Translations under genes and position numbers: made by a program
Shown: in pieces, positions 32,379 through 44,227 of the stretch
Layout of the letters: the number at the start of each line of letters is the position of its first letter
Numbering within the stretch: the stretch's first letter is position 1
The notes under the pieces: generated by a model
What the model saw: only the letters and a program-made list of their open reading frames with translations
The model's database searches: none
Told to the model about the DNA's origin: nothing
Assembly (NCBI GenBank): GCA_947247005.1
Contig: OX365962.1
Location: 5,305,201 to 5,369,200 of the forward strand
Origin: Spisula solida
Taxonomy: Eukaryota; Mollusca; Bivalvia; Venerida; Mactridae
Reading direction: 5' to 3'
DNA: 64,000 bases

Positions 32379-33510
32379 ATTTCATGCACCGTATACTTGT
32401 TTAACTAGTGCTGAATCAACACTATTGTTCGGACAGTCTAAATGGATTTAGTTGTACAGGGAATCTGCCATGTTCGAAATACTCCAAAAACTGCATTTTG
32501 CTGGGACTATACCCACAGGTAACTGTATCATTAATAAACAGTACCTAAAAAAATAAAAAAAAATTTGTTAAATTTAGAATTCTTATACAAGGTATATTTC
32601 CCGGAGAAGTGATCGTACAGTCACTGGGTGTATTTTTTTTTCATAATTTAAAGCATTTACGGCATTATTCATCTATTTAAAGCTGTGGGTGATCAAAAAC
32701 ATCTTTGTGAATCGATAGCATTCGAAAACATGCTTAAATTTACCTTCGTACGATATAATTCATTGTTTAAACTTTGAATTTATTTGTCGAGGGCGTAAAA
32801 CGCTGTAGGAACGACTGTAGTGGTTTTTAGTGTGTCTGACGGGTATTTAGAACGTATTTTATAACGGTCGTTTTCATTGGCGTAGTATACATCGTTTGTA
32901 CGCTGGTTACCAAGTCCTGGGAAACCCCAATGAAATCAACCAATGAAAATCGTTGTTACAAAAAGGAAATCACGCGCATCATTCGGAACGTTCGGAGAAA
33001 CATGGAGTCATTTTGACATTTAAATATGCAAACGATTCGTTTTTCGGCTTACACGTATACATTCACTGAAGTGAACATGATTGTGTCAACCAGGTAAATC
33101 TGTTCCAACTTTTTCGTTCTTTAATTTTACCGCATTATTATGTTTCTACACAACGGTAAATTCGACATATGTTGGTGATTTCTTCAATATTTCCGTGTTT
33201 TTGTTTTTATTGAGTCCACCCCAGTGACCGGTTGGTCACCGTGAAAAGTATTTATGGTATAACTGTTTAACTACTTGACCAATTTCGATGAGATTTCGCA
33301 TGAAAGTAGTTATAGTCATGTTTTTTACGAATATAATTACTTCATGAAGATATCGAAAGCCAATTCTTGTTTTTGATACCTGGTCAATTCATGGAAATAC
33401 ACCTTGTATAAGAATTCTAAATTTAACACAAAAAATTGGTTTTTTTTAGGTACTGTTTATTAATGATACAGTTACCTGTGACTATACCCTATACGTTGTT
33501 GCTGCATTGT
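32379..33510 (+). pseudogene. Relic of a ShKT exon, split by a hAT-like element
   Basis: After an acceptor-like GGAAATTTGCAG, stretches align with the intact exon at 26873: ACTTGTTTAACTAGTGC for GCTTGTACTC, CTATTGTTCGG for CTATTGTTTGTGG, and AACTGCATTTTGCTGGGACT for AACTG...CATTACTGTGGA. Stops and frameshifts disrupt it, and the transposon at 32514-33480 splits it. The alignment is by eye and weak in places. Confidence 0.4.
32514..33480. mobile_element. hAT-like non-autonomous transposon with 8-bp target duplication (967 bp)
   Basis: The left end CACAGGTAACTGTATCATTA and right end TAATGATACAGTTACCTGTG are inverse. The inverted arms extend about 80 bp (TTTAGAATTCTTATACAAGG and inverse). The 8-bp direct repeat ACTATACC lies at 32506-32513 and 33481-33488. 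This duplication length suits the hAT superfamily. No transposase frame inside. Confidence 0.88.
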
Positions 33511-34685
33511 ACTACTGTACGTCTTAAGTGAGCAAGTCAAACATGTAGCTTTTTTATACATTTATATATGTTACTATCTTTCTCATGATAAATGTGTCCT
33601 GAATTATTCAAAATTTGTTCTTTACTACAGACCAAAAAATACGTATTGTAGATTTATGACGTCATATCCCAATACAAAAATACAGAAAACAAAAATAAAA
33701 ACACATCATATTAATTTTATATAAGAAGAATTACATGAAATGGACAACAGGGTTGAATTGTCTTTGTTTCTTATTAATAGGGGGTATAACATTACCCCAC
33801 CCACTTTTTAAATTGGGCTCGAACATGAAATTTTGTTGTAAAACATAAAATTGAGGTAAAAATGATTAAAATCGTCCGACGAATAAAACTACACATAATA
33901 ATCTAGAAAAAATGACATATTAAGAATAAATCGGTGTTTATTTACCTAGTATATATCTAATATTAATTAGGGTGTCAGTGGGATATTTTGAGTCTCGGAT
34001 GTTACTTGTTTATATTGCTATAGTTCGATAATAATTACTATTTCAAAATTATGGATTGCCATTTAAGAGTCCAATGATATATATTGCAAATGATATCAAT
34101 TAATTTCAGTAAGCCTGAATGACATTTGACAACAACGCTCCGAAATCGTATGAGCCCATATAACACAATTACGTATTTATGAGGTCTTCTTTGTCCAGTG
34201 ATTTAAACCATGTCCTGTTTAAATATCAATAAAATTGAAATGATTCCATATTTAATGATGAAAATACCACGAAAGTCTAGCTGAGAGATTGTTCTTTAAG
34301 AAAATGTGCTTTTTATATTGTCAGAGGCAATGATGTTGAATAATCGCCCACTGATCAATACTTTTTAAGTGGCCCTCGTATCAGAGTACTATCAAGTACG
34401 AGAAAGTCGAGCGTCCAACACTCGTAAGCACACCCGGCATTTTGCCTCGAATTTGACATGACCACAACTGAAATTTTAAATTTTATTTGAGCAATGTTAA
34501 GAACGACCTTACGTCCTAATCATGTGTATCTTCGATAGAGTTGCGCGCACGGAAAGCTCGTGTACTTCGCCATTTCGACAGTATATTCGTGAATTGTTAA
34601 ACTACACTTTCAATTAACACAAAGTACATGTACAAAATTTGATTTTGTTCTAACATATTGTCATCATTTTGACCTCTTGTCAACA
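33490..34685. other. No recognised gene
   Basis: AT-rich intergenic sequence up to the Tc1-like transposase. No exon or transposon end identified. Confidence 0.5.
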
Positions 34686-34687
34686 AA

Positions 34688-35563
34688 ATGGTTAGGAGAA
34701 GATTATCGGATGGCGATAGGTGGCAGATAATAGGCGTGATTAATGCTGGCATGTCCTACAGTGCTGTTGGTCGTCAGTTTGGCTATAATCACTCTGTCAT
34801 TAGCAGACTAGCTCAGAAGTATCGGCAGACGCATGACGTAAGGGACCGTCCAAGATCTGGACGGCCATATGTAACAACGGCACGCGAGGACCGAAATCTT
34901 TTACGTCTCGTTAGACGTTTTCCGTTTGTAACAAGCACCTATCTAAAGCGAAACTAGTTGCCGCACAGGCAAATTGTCGTCACGTACTCTGCGCAATCGG
35001 CTCAGATCTGCAGGTTTAAAGTCGAGAAGGGTAATAAAACGTCCCTTGTTGACACCTGTTCATCGCAGGAACCGTCTGATATGGTGCTTGGCAAGGCGTG
35101 GTTGGAACCTGAGATCATGGAGAAAGATCCATTGGTCAGATGAAAGCAGGTTCCTTCTGCAGGTCATAGACGGGCGCATTCGAGTGTAGAGGCAACGAAA
35201 TACAGCCTACACACCAAAACATTCTTCCTACGGTTCCTTTTGGTGGTGGATCAGTTATGCTATGGGGTTGCTTTTGTCCCATGACTGTATGTTGGACATT
35301 GTAACTGTCCAAGGAAATCGGACAGGTGATACTGATGTACGAGACATCCTACATCCAGTCGTCGTGGACCATTTTGATAATCATACATTGGCTTCAGAAT
35401 ACAGAATTTGGACCCACCTATAGTCAACCTGCAACAACTGGAACAAGCTCTGCACCAAGAATGGCAAAATTTATCTCAAAATCGCATTAGGCGCCTTACT
35501 GGTAGTATGAGGAGAAAGGTTGAGGCTGTCATCCGGGCACGTGGCGGTTACACACGTTATTAA
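34688..35563 (+). pseudogene. Tc1/mariner-type transposase, dead
   Basis: 34688-34957 encodes the paired-like helix-turn-helix DNA-binding region (LSDGDRWQIIGVINAGMSYS, then RPRSGRP). A frame change leads to 34974-35189 with RTLRNRLRSAGLKSRR and WSDESRFLL, which holds the first catalytic Asp of a DDE enzyme. Further pieces read GGGSVMLWGCF, then, after a deletion, LEQALHQEWQNLSQNRIRRL near 35440-35560 (ending TAA). The second catalytic region is damaged. Terminal inverted repeats were not found. Confidence 0.88.
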
Positions 35564-35569
35564 AAATTT

Positions 35570-36590
35570 GGCTACATAATGTCATTTAAGGTTAAGTAAT
35601 CGTCAACATTTACCAAAAATATCGACCAGTAAATGATTTGTAAACGCTCCAACACCATACTTATAAACACCTACATTTTTGGTAAAAAACAACACATTAG
35701 CTTATGCTTCAATAATTTGGATAAGAAAAAACTAAACTCATAAATTTACTGGTTTATGATTACTAAATTGCTATTGCTACTTATCAAATTACTATTTCTT
35801 AGCTCAATTAAGTCGTCATCTCATGACAGTGCTTTCAATCACAACCAGTTTTAAATTTCCGGGGTGTGCTAAACTTATTTCCAGGTGTATATATATACAT
35901 ATCGTTGAATATCGGTCGATAAACAATGAAAGTGACGTTACGTTGTATGATGACGTCATGCAGGTAAATAAGTTAAGTAAACAACATACTCTCGCAAAGT
36001 AACACTGGCTTAATATAAAACTGCGCACTTAAATCATGTTAAAATCGAAATAAAATATTCAAAAGCTGTAGTATTCCTTAGTTAAACAATGGTTTGTCGT
36101 TATAACGCTTTGGCTACGGCCTTCGTGGTGAATTCATACGCATCAGAACCCCATACCAATGTATAACTACATAAGTGCCGGTATACTATGGCTTTCATAA
36201 CCGGGCGGGAACATTTTATTAACACTGTAATGTGCTATAAGGTTGTCTATTGGGTAAGTGTGAGGTTTGGTGCACTGTAAAATGTTTCAGCCCCCAGTGA
36301 CATAAATTTGTCGCTGTCCGTACCAAGGCGGAAGCCCTTTGATCATCCTTCCTCTATGTATGTATTGACCACTTTATAGTAAAAATACAAACATACAAAC
36401 TATTTCGCCATTGTGCCTTTTTGTTGAAATTTGTTCATTTTGTATGTGCCATTGTTCAATTTCGTTGTCAAGCACAAGGCTGCTTCGTATCTTTCAAAAT
36501 TGCATGTACACTGAGTCTATATATATGTTGGAGATTTTCCTTGTGGTGTGTGGTTTTCGGTTGTTGTTTTCTCGTCACATGGCTCTCGTT
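35570..36590. other. No recognised gene
   Basis: A short inverted repeat (TTTACCAAAAAT near 35609, ATTTTTGGTAAA near 35677) may mark a small MITE. Otherwise nothing recognised. Confidence 0.4.
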
Positions 36591-36735
36591 CCGTTTTAGT
36601 TTGACTGACTTAGGCGGCAGACTTTCGGGACGGGATGTCGTGTTTTCAGTTCTTTGTGTATTTTTAATGTTTTCTGTGCTCGTCTGGTTGAGTTGAGTAC
36701 TGTCTTCCCTGTCTGACTTAATATAATCTTTATAG
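36590..36735. repeat. Dispersed repeat (CTGTGCTCG family), copy 2
   Basis: TTTTCTGTGCTCGTCTGGTT and CTGACTTAATATAATCTTT match 9355-9500 and 60660-60845. Confidence 0.65.
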
Positions 36736-37059
36736 ATCTACTATGGTTTTCATAAATTATTTCTTAATGAATATAAAGTTTGCACAATGCATCCTGAACA
36801 ATTTCTGTGTTGACATAAGTTGGCCATTCTGGTGGCTAATAAATTTGGTATTTGTGTCGAGACTTTAGTATTTGTGTCGAGATTTTAGTAAATGAATACA
36901 TCAACACACACGTTTGATTTATTTAATCTCCAAATAATCAACAAAATCCACAATAATGCATACAATGAGAGTTCGTAGCTTTCTGGACACCACCACAAAC
37001 TATGGCTGACGCGAGAGCACAAGTCGCCACCGGAGTTTTATCTGTACATGGGGCTGCAA

Positions 37060-37425
37060 AAAAAGCTGGGTGAGAACGAGAAGGTCGTAAGTACAAAAAC
37101 GTACAAAAACTTTTTTTGTTGAAAAAACAAGAACAAACTGTCCAGAAACTACTCTTTACAAATGAGAAAACAAGAACAAACTGTCCAGAAACTACTCTTT
37201 ACAAATGAGAAAACAAGAACAAACAGTCCGGAATCTTTACAAATGAGAAAACAAGAACAAACTGTCCGAAATCTTTACAAATGAGAAAACAAAGCTTTTT
37301 CAACATCAGTTTAGTTGACATGACTTTTTCCGATTTGTATGAAAAAGGCTCATACGAAGCGCCTTTTGATGCAGATTTCAAAATATGTATGGGTCTTAAG
37401 GTCGTAAGTGCTACAATATCTTTAT
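37060..37425. mobile_element. MITE family M1, copy 5, with internal tandem repeat
   Basis: GAAGGTCGTAAGTAC at the left and AAGGTCGTAAGTGCTAC at the right recall other M1 copies, as do CATCAGTTTAGTTGACATG and TCATACGAAGCGCC. The interior holds about four copies of GAAAACAAGAACAAACTGTC with variable spacing. The CTGGCTTAG ends are decayed. Confidence 0.65.
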
Positions 37426-38002
37426 CTTGCCCCATTTCGATCAATTTTCTTCAACAAATTTTCCACCAAATATTACACACTGTCACATTAACCCTACTTA
37501 TTAGTCCCCTACTGGTTTTAGACCGGATGTGACTATAGGTTTGCCGTCCGTCCGTCTAAAATCATGTTCCTGACATAACTCAAACAGTTTTCAAGCTATG
37601 TTTAATGAAATGTGGTATGTGGGTAGGTGCCAATAAGAAGAATATGCCCACAATAATTGTAATCGCTATGACAACAAAAACATTTGAAACAAATGATCTA
37701 AGGGTTACCGCATACTTATGCTCACTTATACCAATGTAAGTAAGACGCAATCGAAATGGGTTTTCCATAGGCCTTCATCGATTAGCCGTAGTGAGGTATA
37801 TAAACGGTAGATTTATTTACAAGTCTAATAATAAAAAGTTGCTTAAGTCGACCGGAATGTGGAATAATGATAGATATGAAGATATGCTTATAATAGAATG
37901 TTTACCTATAAATTAATCAGTCATTGCTTAAAGTGGATGAAGTCGTCTTTTTACAACTATTGAAATGGCTAGTTAATATTTAAACAATCACTACTTTATA
38001 AT

Positions 38003-38275
38003 AATGCCCCCCATCTTTGTTGGGGGGTTATATTGCTTTGCACATGTCGGTCCGTCTGTCTGTCGGTCGACCGACCAAATGGTTTCCGTTCAATAACCCA
38101 ATAACGCTTTGTCCTGTGATCTTCAAACTTTACATGCAGGTTATTCATCACGAGTAGACGACCCCTATATATTTTGAGGTCAGTAGGTCAAAGGCCAAGG
38201 TCACTGTAACCTTTACCATGTCTGACTATTGGGCTGCCATTGAGGCATACGTGTTTTACAAACATCTCTTTTTTA
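38003..38275. repeat. Dispersed repeat (GCCCCCATCTTTG family), copy 2
   Basis: GCCCCCCATCTTTGTTGGGG then TTGCTTTGCACATGTCGGTC, collinear with 8915-9330. Confidence 0.7.
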
Positions 38276-38368
38276 TTATTATTCAAAATGTGAAAAACAT
38301 GCATTCTAAGAATGAAAAGATCTTTTATTTCCTGTGCTTTAATACTTGGATTAATGTTAAGTTGTGAC

Positions 38369-38441
38369 CACAGGTAACTGTATCATTGATAAAAAGTATA
38401 ACATATTTTTTTACACTTTATCAATGATGTAGTTACCTGTG
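38369..38441. mobile_element. Minimal hAT-like MITE (73 bp) with 8-bp target duplication
   Basis: CACAGGTAACTGTATCATTG and its inverse (ATCAATGATGTAGTTACCTGTG with one bulge) nearly meet. The direct repeat GTTGTGAC flanks it at 38361-38368 and 38442-38449. Same termini as the 967-bp element at 32514. Confidence 0.88.
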
Positions 38442-38622
38442 GTTGTGACGTTTAATAATTACAGGGGGAGGGGAGGGGGCTCAAAAATATTTGGAATAAA
38501 TGGTACATACGATGTTAGCTGAATGAGTTTTTTGTATTTTTTCATAAGAATATAAACAAGTTATTGCTATAGAAATAAATCGGATTTTTAAGACGTTAAA
38601 ATATAAACAGCTATACACTCAC

Positions 38623-38754
38623 TATTGAAGCAGCCGGGTTTCTAGTGGTGGTTGTCAAAGCAGAACTAGGACTACACTCTGAGTTACACAAATCACTGGC
38701 GCAGCAGTTCCAGCAACTTCCGTTACCATAAGTCCCTTGGGTTTTAGCACAGGC
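38623..38754 (-). CDS. Ly6/uPAR gene B, exon 3 of LU domain 2 plus Thr-rich linker
   Basis: On the - strand, acceptor GATATTTCAG and donor GTGAGT bound 44 codons. They begin ACAKTQGT, then SCWNCCASDLCNSEC and the tail ALTTTTRNPAASI. It is the homologue of 11777-11927. The donor appears one base earlier than in gene A, so this exon would leave in phase 0, not phase 1. Unless another donor is used, a ShKT exon of the gene A type would be out of frame. No - strand ShKT exon was found downstream. Confidence 0.82.
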
Positions 38755-38819
38755 CTGAAATATCATTTAAATAGAAAAATATGTACTCAAAAATATAAAC
38801 CTGCCTAAAGGCTTTAACG

Positions 38820-39020
38820 CAAATGGCAACACCACCACCAACGCCAACGCCAACGCCAACGCCAATATCAATGTCAATGACAATGCCAATGCCAATGTCA
38901 TGCCAACGTCAATGCCAATGCCAACACCAATGCCAACACCAATGCCAATGCCAACGCCAATGCTAACACCAATGCCAAAGACAACGCTAACGCCAACTCC
39001 GACGCCGATGCCAACGTTGG
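38820..39020. repeat. (GCCAAY)n hexanucleotide-type repeat
   Basis: Tandem GCCAAC/GCCAAT units with variants. The Gly-Val/Ile and Ala-Leu open frames over it on the - strand are repeat artefacts. Confidence 0.85.
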
Positions 39021-39127
39021 GGTGGTACAATAGTCATAATTATCATTGATTATCAACACAGTGTTTAGGTAGGGTTGGTATATATGTAATAAGTCTAGCC
39101 CGGTGAATACCGAACATAGTACTAGTA

Positions 39128-41294
39128 CACTGAAAAACCAGAAAAACGCACAATTCACTAAAATGACTGTCACAGAGCAATTGTATATTGAAAAATAGCA
39201 AATTATTGATAAACTTATGTTTTCTGACATAGGCAATGTCAGTATCTACACATAAGAAAAATAATTTTTCAGGTACAATCAAGTTTGAGATATTTTTTTC
39301 GACTATGTATGGTCACAAAATAGCTAAAATACCCTGTCACAAGCTACAGTGCTCTATTTTGTCTTGTTTTATAACACTGATACATATTCTTGTTTAATCT
39401 TTTTAGAATGGTTTTGAATAAACATAAGGTTGAACTTTGATTTTTTAATGATGCTGACATCTTAAAGAATCAACACAAACAAAAATTTCGCGATTTTGGC
39501 ATGTCACAGAATTCTATGTGAATTACGTTACAGTTTTTGAGCGAATGAAATATAGCCCATGCATGTACTTACGACAAATCTTACAGTCCCAGAAAACAAA
39601 GAGTACATGTAAAAATAAAAAAAATAAAAACATACGCGTCTATTTAACAAAAGCTGAGATTAGAACTAAAAAATATTGCATAAAGTTAGAATTGTCAAAA
39701 TTGACATTTAAATGTGAACTACGTTACAATGTATTCCACTATTATAGAATAAAATCAGGAACGTGTTTTAGTGTGAATATGATGATACCAATGTAGTATC
39801 TATAATGAAGTTGTTAAAACTTGGTTATGTCCGATTAACATACAATTGTACCACTTATAACAAGGATTCGTGAAATACGTGATTGTGAACTACGTGACTG
39901 CAAGTATCTAATAAAGTTATATTGTTCATGCGTAGGACTTATATTAAGTGACAGTCGTAATATACTTTCATAAGTACAAGTATAATAAAAAGATATAAAA
40001 TTATGGCGCTGATAAACGCATACAGTTTAAGCATTCGAACAGAAATATAGAAAGGCATACTCGACGACTGAAAAGGAGTCGAAGTTTGAGCGAATCTAAA
40101 AGTTATGTAACTAGCAGTTCGTGGCAAAACTAACGATGACTTGCACTTGCAATTGAATAAAACAGAATCATTTAACTGGTAAATAAAGTTTGTTAGGGTG
40201 AAGATGCACAATATATATGCGTGTGTCAATGTAATGTGAACTACGTTACCATGACAATAAGTGTTATATCTTCACTATCAACACTTAAAAGTTTTATGTT
40301 TTCAATATTGTTTGGTAATATGGTTCTGCATTGTTGTTTGTTAATGTTCAACCAAGTTTGTATCATATATACAAGTAGATTTGTTTATCTTAGAGATTTA
40401 AATCTTATAATAGATGGATTTTATTGCCATTACTGATGCATACGTATAAATAGTAGACATTTCAAAAATGTTTTGAATCTATGTTATCTGAGCTATTTAA
40501 TTATCTAACAATTGGTTAAAATACTGTTATAATAGACAGATTTTATTGCCATAGCTGATACATATGCGTTTATAGTAAACAATTAAAAATGTTTTAAATC
40601 TATGATATATGGGCTATTTAATTAACTAACAATTGGCTAAAATACTGTTTTGATGATTAAAAAATCAATCGCAGCATGTTTTTCGTCTATCAAACATGTT
40701 GTTGATCAGACTGAAGATATGTGGTGAGCTACGTTACCGACCAGTGGCTTTAGACTTCATAGGAGTGTTGATTCTCCATTTAACATGACTACTCACAAGA
40801 CTGCGCTAACGTAAGCACTTAATATGTCAGTATTGTAAAGGCAATTAAATCGATGTAGGATTCTCTATTCAGTTAACCTATTAAAAATTAAAACATATCT
40901 TTTTATAACCACAAAACAATTGTAAAAATTGAGTAAGTGTCGAGTATTTAAATATTTATTGTACCAAATAGTGCATCCTCATGACAAACTTTAACATTTG
41001 AAAAAGTTTTATTCAGTTGGACAAACTATCAATAGTTACTTGGATTTTTTTTTATTTATCCTTAAAAATCGAAAAGTCAATTTAAACATCACGTAGTTCA
41101 CAGGTGAAAATCGGTGAGTATTTATTTCATACGAAACAAACATATTTCGAGATTCTGGATGTTTTTTGCTTGTTGAATTCATTGTCCAAACGATTCAAAC
41201 TTTCAGAAAAAGCAAAAGAAAATAAAGATTTTAGCAAAAAATATCGTGGACAAATTAGAGCACTGAATTGTGCGTTTTTTCTGGTTTTTCAGTG
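39128..41294. mobile_element. Non-autonomous TIR transposon (2,167 bp) with subterminal repeats
   Basis: CACTGAAAAACCAGAAAAAC at 39128 is answered by the inverse ending ...GGTTTTTCAGTG at 41294; the repeat extends through GCACAATTCA. The 4-bp repeat AGTA flanks both ends (39124-39127, 41295-41298). The motif TGTGAACTACGTTAC and variants recur near 39517, 39712, 39884, 40228, 40723 and, inverted, 41092. Such repeats are often transposase binding sites. No transposase frame. It lies in the gene B intron between 41308 and 38754. Confidence 0.78.
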
Positions 41295-41307
41295 AGTAAG
41301 TACATAC

Positions 41308-41379
41308 CAATGCATCGTAGCATCCATAACGTGTAAGAGAATGATGAGCGGAAGAATACTGAAGTCCTTTGAAGCAAAC
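41308..41379 (-). CDS. Ly6/uPAR gene B, exon 2 of LU domain 2
   Basis: A 72-bp phase-0/phase-0 exon with acceptor TCACATTTTAG and donor GTATGT. It encodes VCFKGLQYSS...RYGCYDAL, with C5 and C6 of the LU fold. The paralogue of 11155-11214, four codons longer. The TIR transposon begins 13 bp into the following intron yet leaves the donor intact. Confidence 0.8.
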
Positions 41380-41947
41380 CTAAAATGTGAAACAGACAAT
41401 ATCAGTATTTTACCCTTTTTACTTACATACGATTTCTCTCAGATTATTTACACATGCAAGTAAGAAGTTCCACCTTAAGTACTCGGTAACTACAATGTCA
41501 CAATATATTCACGTTCAATAGACCATTTGATTAGATATGAATATCTTTTAAAGTATTATAGATAATTTTAAGAAATATATTTTGTAATTGATATCCAACA
41601 TGTTAGGCAGTCAATGACCTTAATTGAGTTTGAAGGTTTTGATAATGTATCAAGTTCAGAAAAAGTGCTGAATGAGTATTGTGAAACCGATAGTCGTACT
41701 GTCAATCATAATATCGCATGGTACAAAAGGCATTATTCCTGGTATTCATCATCAGAATACAGAGGCTGAGTTAAGGTTCTTGTGCACTGCGCTTCATTAG
41801 CTAGAAACATGCATACCAAGTTTGAATAATTCAAACTTCTGGTACATTTCAAACAAACCTATGGCCCGGAGAAAATAACTGCTTGATAATCAGTTATATG
41901 ACGTCACTTATGAGGTTTTATGATATACATGTATGTTGTCAACTTAC

Positions 41948-42042
41948 CTCGTCACGACCGCATTGACGAATATGTGTGCATTTTGCTCCGTCAGGCAGTT
42001 GATCGCAATTGAAGCAAATCGGTCCTCTATCTTTTCCGAATG
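41948..42042 (-). CDS. Ly6/uPAR gene B, exon 1 of LU domain 2
   Basis: A 95-bp exon with acceptor TATTTATGTAG and donor GTAAGT, phase 1 to phase 0. It encodes FGKDRGPICFNCDQLPDGAK and a C-THIRQCGRDE end, with all four expected cysteines C1 to C4. It is the intact counterpart of the gene A exon at 10497, where C2 and C3 are missing. Confidence 0.83.
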
Positions 42043-42323
42043 CTACATAAATACAAGACATATTTAAGTAACTACATATTCTGCGTCAGCTATAAAACAT
42101 CGATAGATCTATGGCCTAGATATATTGTTCTAATTACATTTATCTTCAGTAGCGTCACATTATTAGGTCGAAAGGCATAATTGTCTGAAAAGTTAACTTT
42201 TTGTGTGTGCTCTTTTCGTGCCCTACAGTTTCGTCTAATGAGCGCTATATTTCATGTTTGACTTTTTTTCTCTTTTAAATTTCTTGTCTTATCATAGAAG
42301 ACAATACACTGCAACATACTAAC

Positions 42324-42510
42324 CTATATCCTGACAAAGGTTTGACTGGCACCATTGTGAATCGCAACAACTGTCGCATAGCGTTGATGGGTCAGTTACA
42401 TTACGTTTGTCTTGTACATTGCGCATGCGTATATCAATCATGTCGTCCACGATGGTGTCATCATTTGATATTGCTTCTCTCTTACCAACAACTATCCCGC
42501 TTGTACATTG
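42324..42510 (-). CDS. Ly6/uPAR gene B, exon 3 of LU domain 1
   Basis: A 187-bp exon with acceptor TTTTGTTTAG and donor GTTAGT, phase 0 to phase 1. It encodes QCTSGIVVGKREAISNDD, a charged loop (IDIRMRNVQDKRNVTD) and CDSCCDSQWCQSNLCQDI, the LU end. Homologue of 8557-8698. Confidence 0.83.
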
Positions 42511-42639
42511 CTAAACAAAACAAAATATACAAGTATCAATTAAAGTTTATACTAATTTATTTAGGTCGATTGTGAAGCAAGTGTTTACAACAACTTATAG
42601 TAATCACTCTCAACCCCTCATTCCTGATGATATCCATCG

Positions 42640-42795
42640 CCACTAGGGAACATTGTATGAGAGAAGAGAAACCAGTTTTCCTTCTATGCTGTGAGTCTAG
42701 CAAGAGAGACCATTTTTATTACGCGACTTTGGATTGAACCCGGGACCTCCCGCACTCGAAGCGGACTCTTAAGCACTAGGCTACCGAAGAGGGGG
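42640..42795 (-). mobile_element. tRNA-derived SINE head
   Basis: Read on -, TAGCCTAGTGCTTAAGAGTC resembles an A box region and GGTTCAATCC (+ strand 42731-42740) is a B box. Between them lies TCGAGTGCGGGAGGTCCCGG. This is a pol III promoter of tRNA origin without a convincing cloverleaf, so a SINE rather than a tRNA gene. The 3' limit is uncertain. Confidence 0.7.
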
Positions 42796-43168
42796 TATCG
42801 ATAATATGTTAGAGATAATGAATACTATTATGCAATGAGCTGTATTGTAGAGTAGAGTATAGTCACGAGTTCGGATGCGCGAAGTGATAAAATCATTATT
42901 GCATTGCACGAGTGATTTAATTTACTCATCTGGACATATGTCTTGAATACAATTACCAGAACATACACCTGTTTTGATCGTGTAACTACATTTACACCTT
43001 GGTGTCTTAGTTGGTATAAATAGTAAGGTATATCATAGCAAATAGTTTATGCTAAAATGTGCAACAATCACTAATACTTTTTTGTAATATGCTTGGTGAA
43101 TACCTTACCTTTGTATTCTTTATATTGTATATGATGATTGTATTGACAAATAAAATTAATTTTCATAC

Positions 43169-43240
43169 CAGCCTGTCTCGACATCCCATGGACCTGTATA
43201 TATGTCCGGTTGCAGATACTTGTTGACTGGCATAACATAC
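43169..43240 (-). CDS. Ly6/uPAR gene B, exon 2 of LU domain 1
   Basis: A 72-bp phase-0/phase-0 exon with acceptor ATGTTTTAAG and donor GTATGA. It encodes VCYASQQVSATGHIYRSMGC plus RDRL. Same length and pattern as 7876-7947. Confidence 0.82.
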
Positions 43241-43499
43241 CTTAAAACATACCTCAATACAATAACGAACCGATCGATATGCTTGTATCGTTTCAAATCA
43301 AACAACATATTCGATTGCATTTCTTATGTTACTATGGCAACATTACATGCATCCAGCGGACTAGTGGTATATTTTAGTGGTGTTCTACAAATGCTTATAG
43401 CAATCGAGAATGTACAGCATATACACAATATTGGTAATGAAGTTTTGGTCCTAACTGTAATTAAGAGAAGTTCTATTCTAACGACATTTTGTTAAAGGG

Positions 43500-44227
43500 T
43501 ATAAAGATTTGCAACGTGCTGTTGAAACTTAGTTTGAACAAAAGTTGTTTGGATAAATTATTTGCAGAAAGTGGAACATTCTACTTTAACAAGCTTTTAT
43601 TACGGATAATGACGTTTTGCTACTCACTGTTTCAGATTTTCTTACCAAAATGTTGTTCAGAGAAATCTTTTTTATCAGAGTGAATCATTATACTAGTATC
43701 GTATTTTATCAAACATTTGGGAATAATAAAAAAAGGGTGAGACTCACTGTAGTTGAAACTTTTCTCTTCGCACAATGTTGTTAGGAACAAACTAATTGTA
43801 CAGAGTGAAACATTCTATGATAACCTTTGTTAAATGGAAGTGAAGCTTTGCTTCTTACTGTAGTTGAAACTTTCCTTAACAAAATGTTGTTGCGAGAAAG
43901 CTTGTTGCACAAAGTGATAGTTCTATGTTAAGTTTTTTTGCCCTCTTACTACAGTTTTAACTTTTCTGAACGAAATGTTGTTAAGAAATATATATTTGCA
44001 CAAAAGGAAATATTTTATTGTAACAACCTCTTTCTTAGAGAAACATATATATATACTCTAGCTATTGTTAAACCTTTTCGTAACACAATGTTGTTAAGAG
44101 AAACAGTTATATTTACATAAACTGAAACATTCTATATAAGCAAACTTGTGTCAAGGCTAATGATGTTTTGATTCTCAGTGTGGTTTAAACAAAATGTTGT
44201 TAAGAAAAAATAGTATTTGCAAAGACT
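43500..44227. repeat. Degenerate ~125-bp tandem repeat
   Basis: Words such as CAAAATGTTGTT, AAGAGAAA, GCACA(A/G)AGTGA and TTCTATG...TTAA recur about six times with strong divergence. No coding. Confidence 0.6.

Noticed and set aside
38767..39236. Gly-Val and Ala-Leu repeat proteins on the - strand
   Set aside because: Translation of the GCCAAY repeat.
42725..42795. tRNA gene on the - strand
   Set aside because: A and B box-like words are present but no complete cloverleaf; a SINE is more likely.
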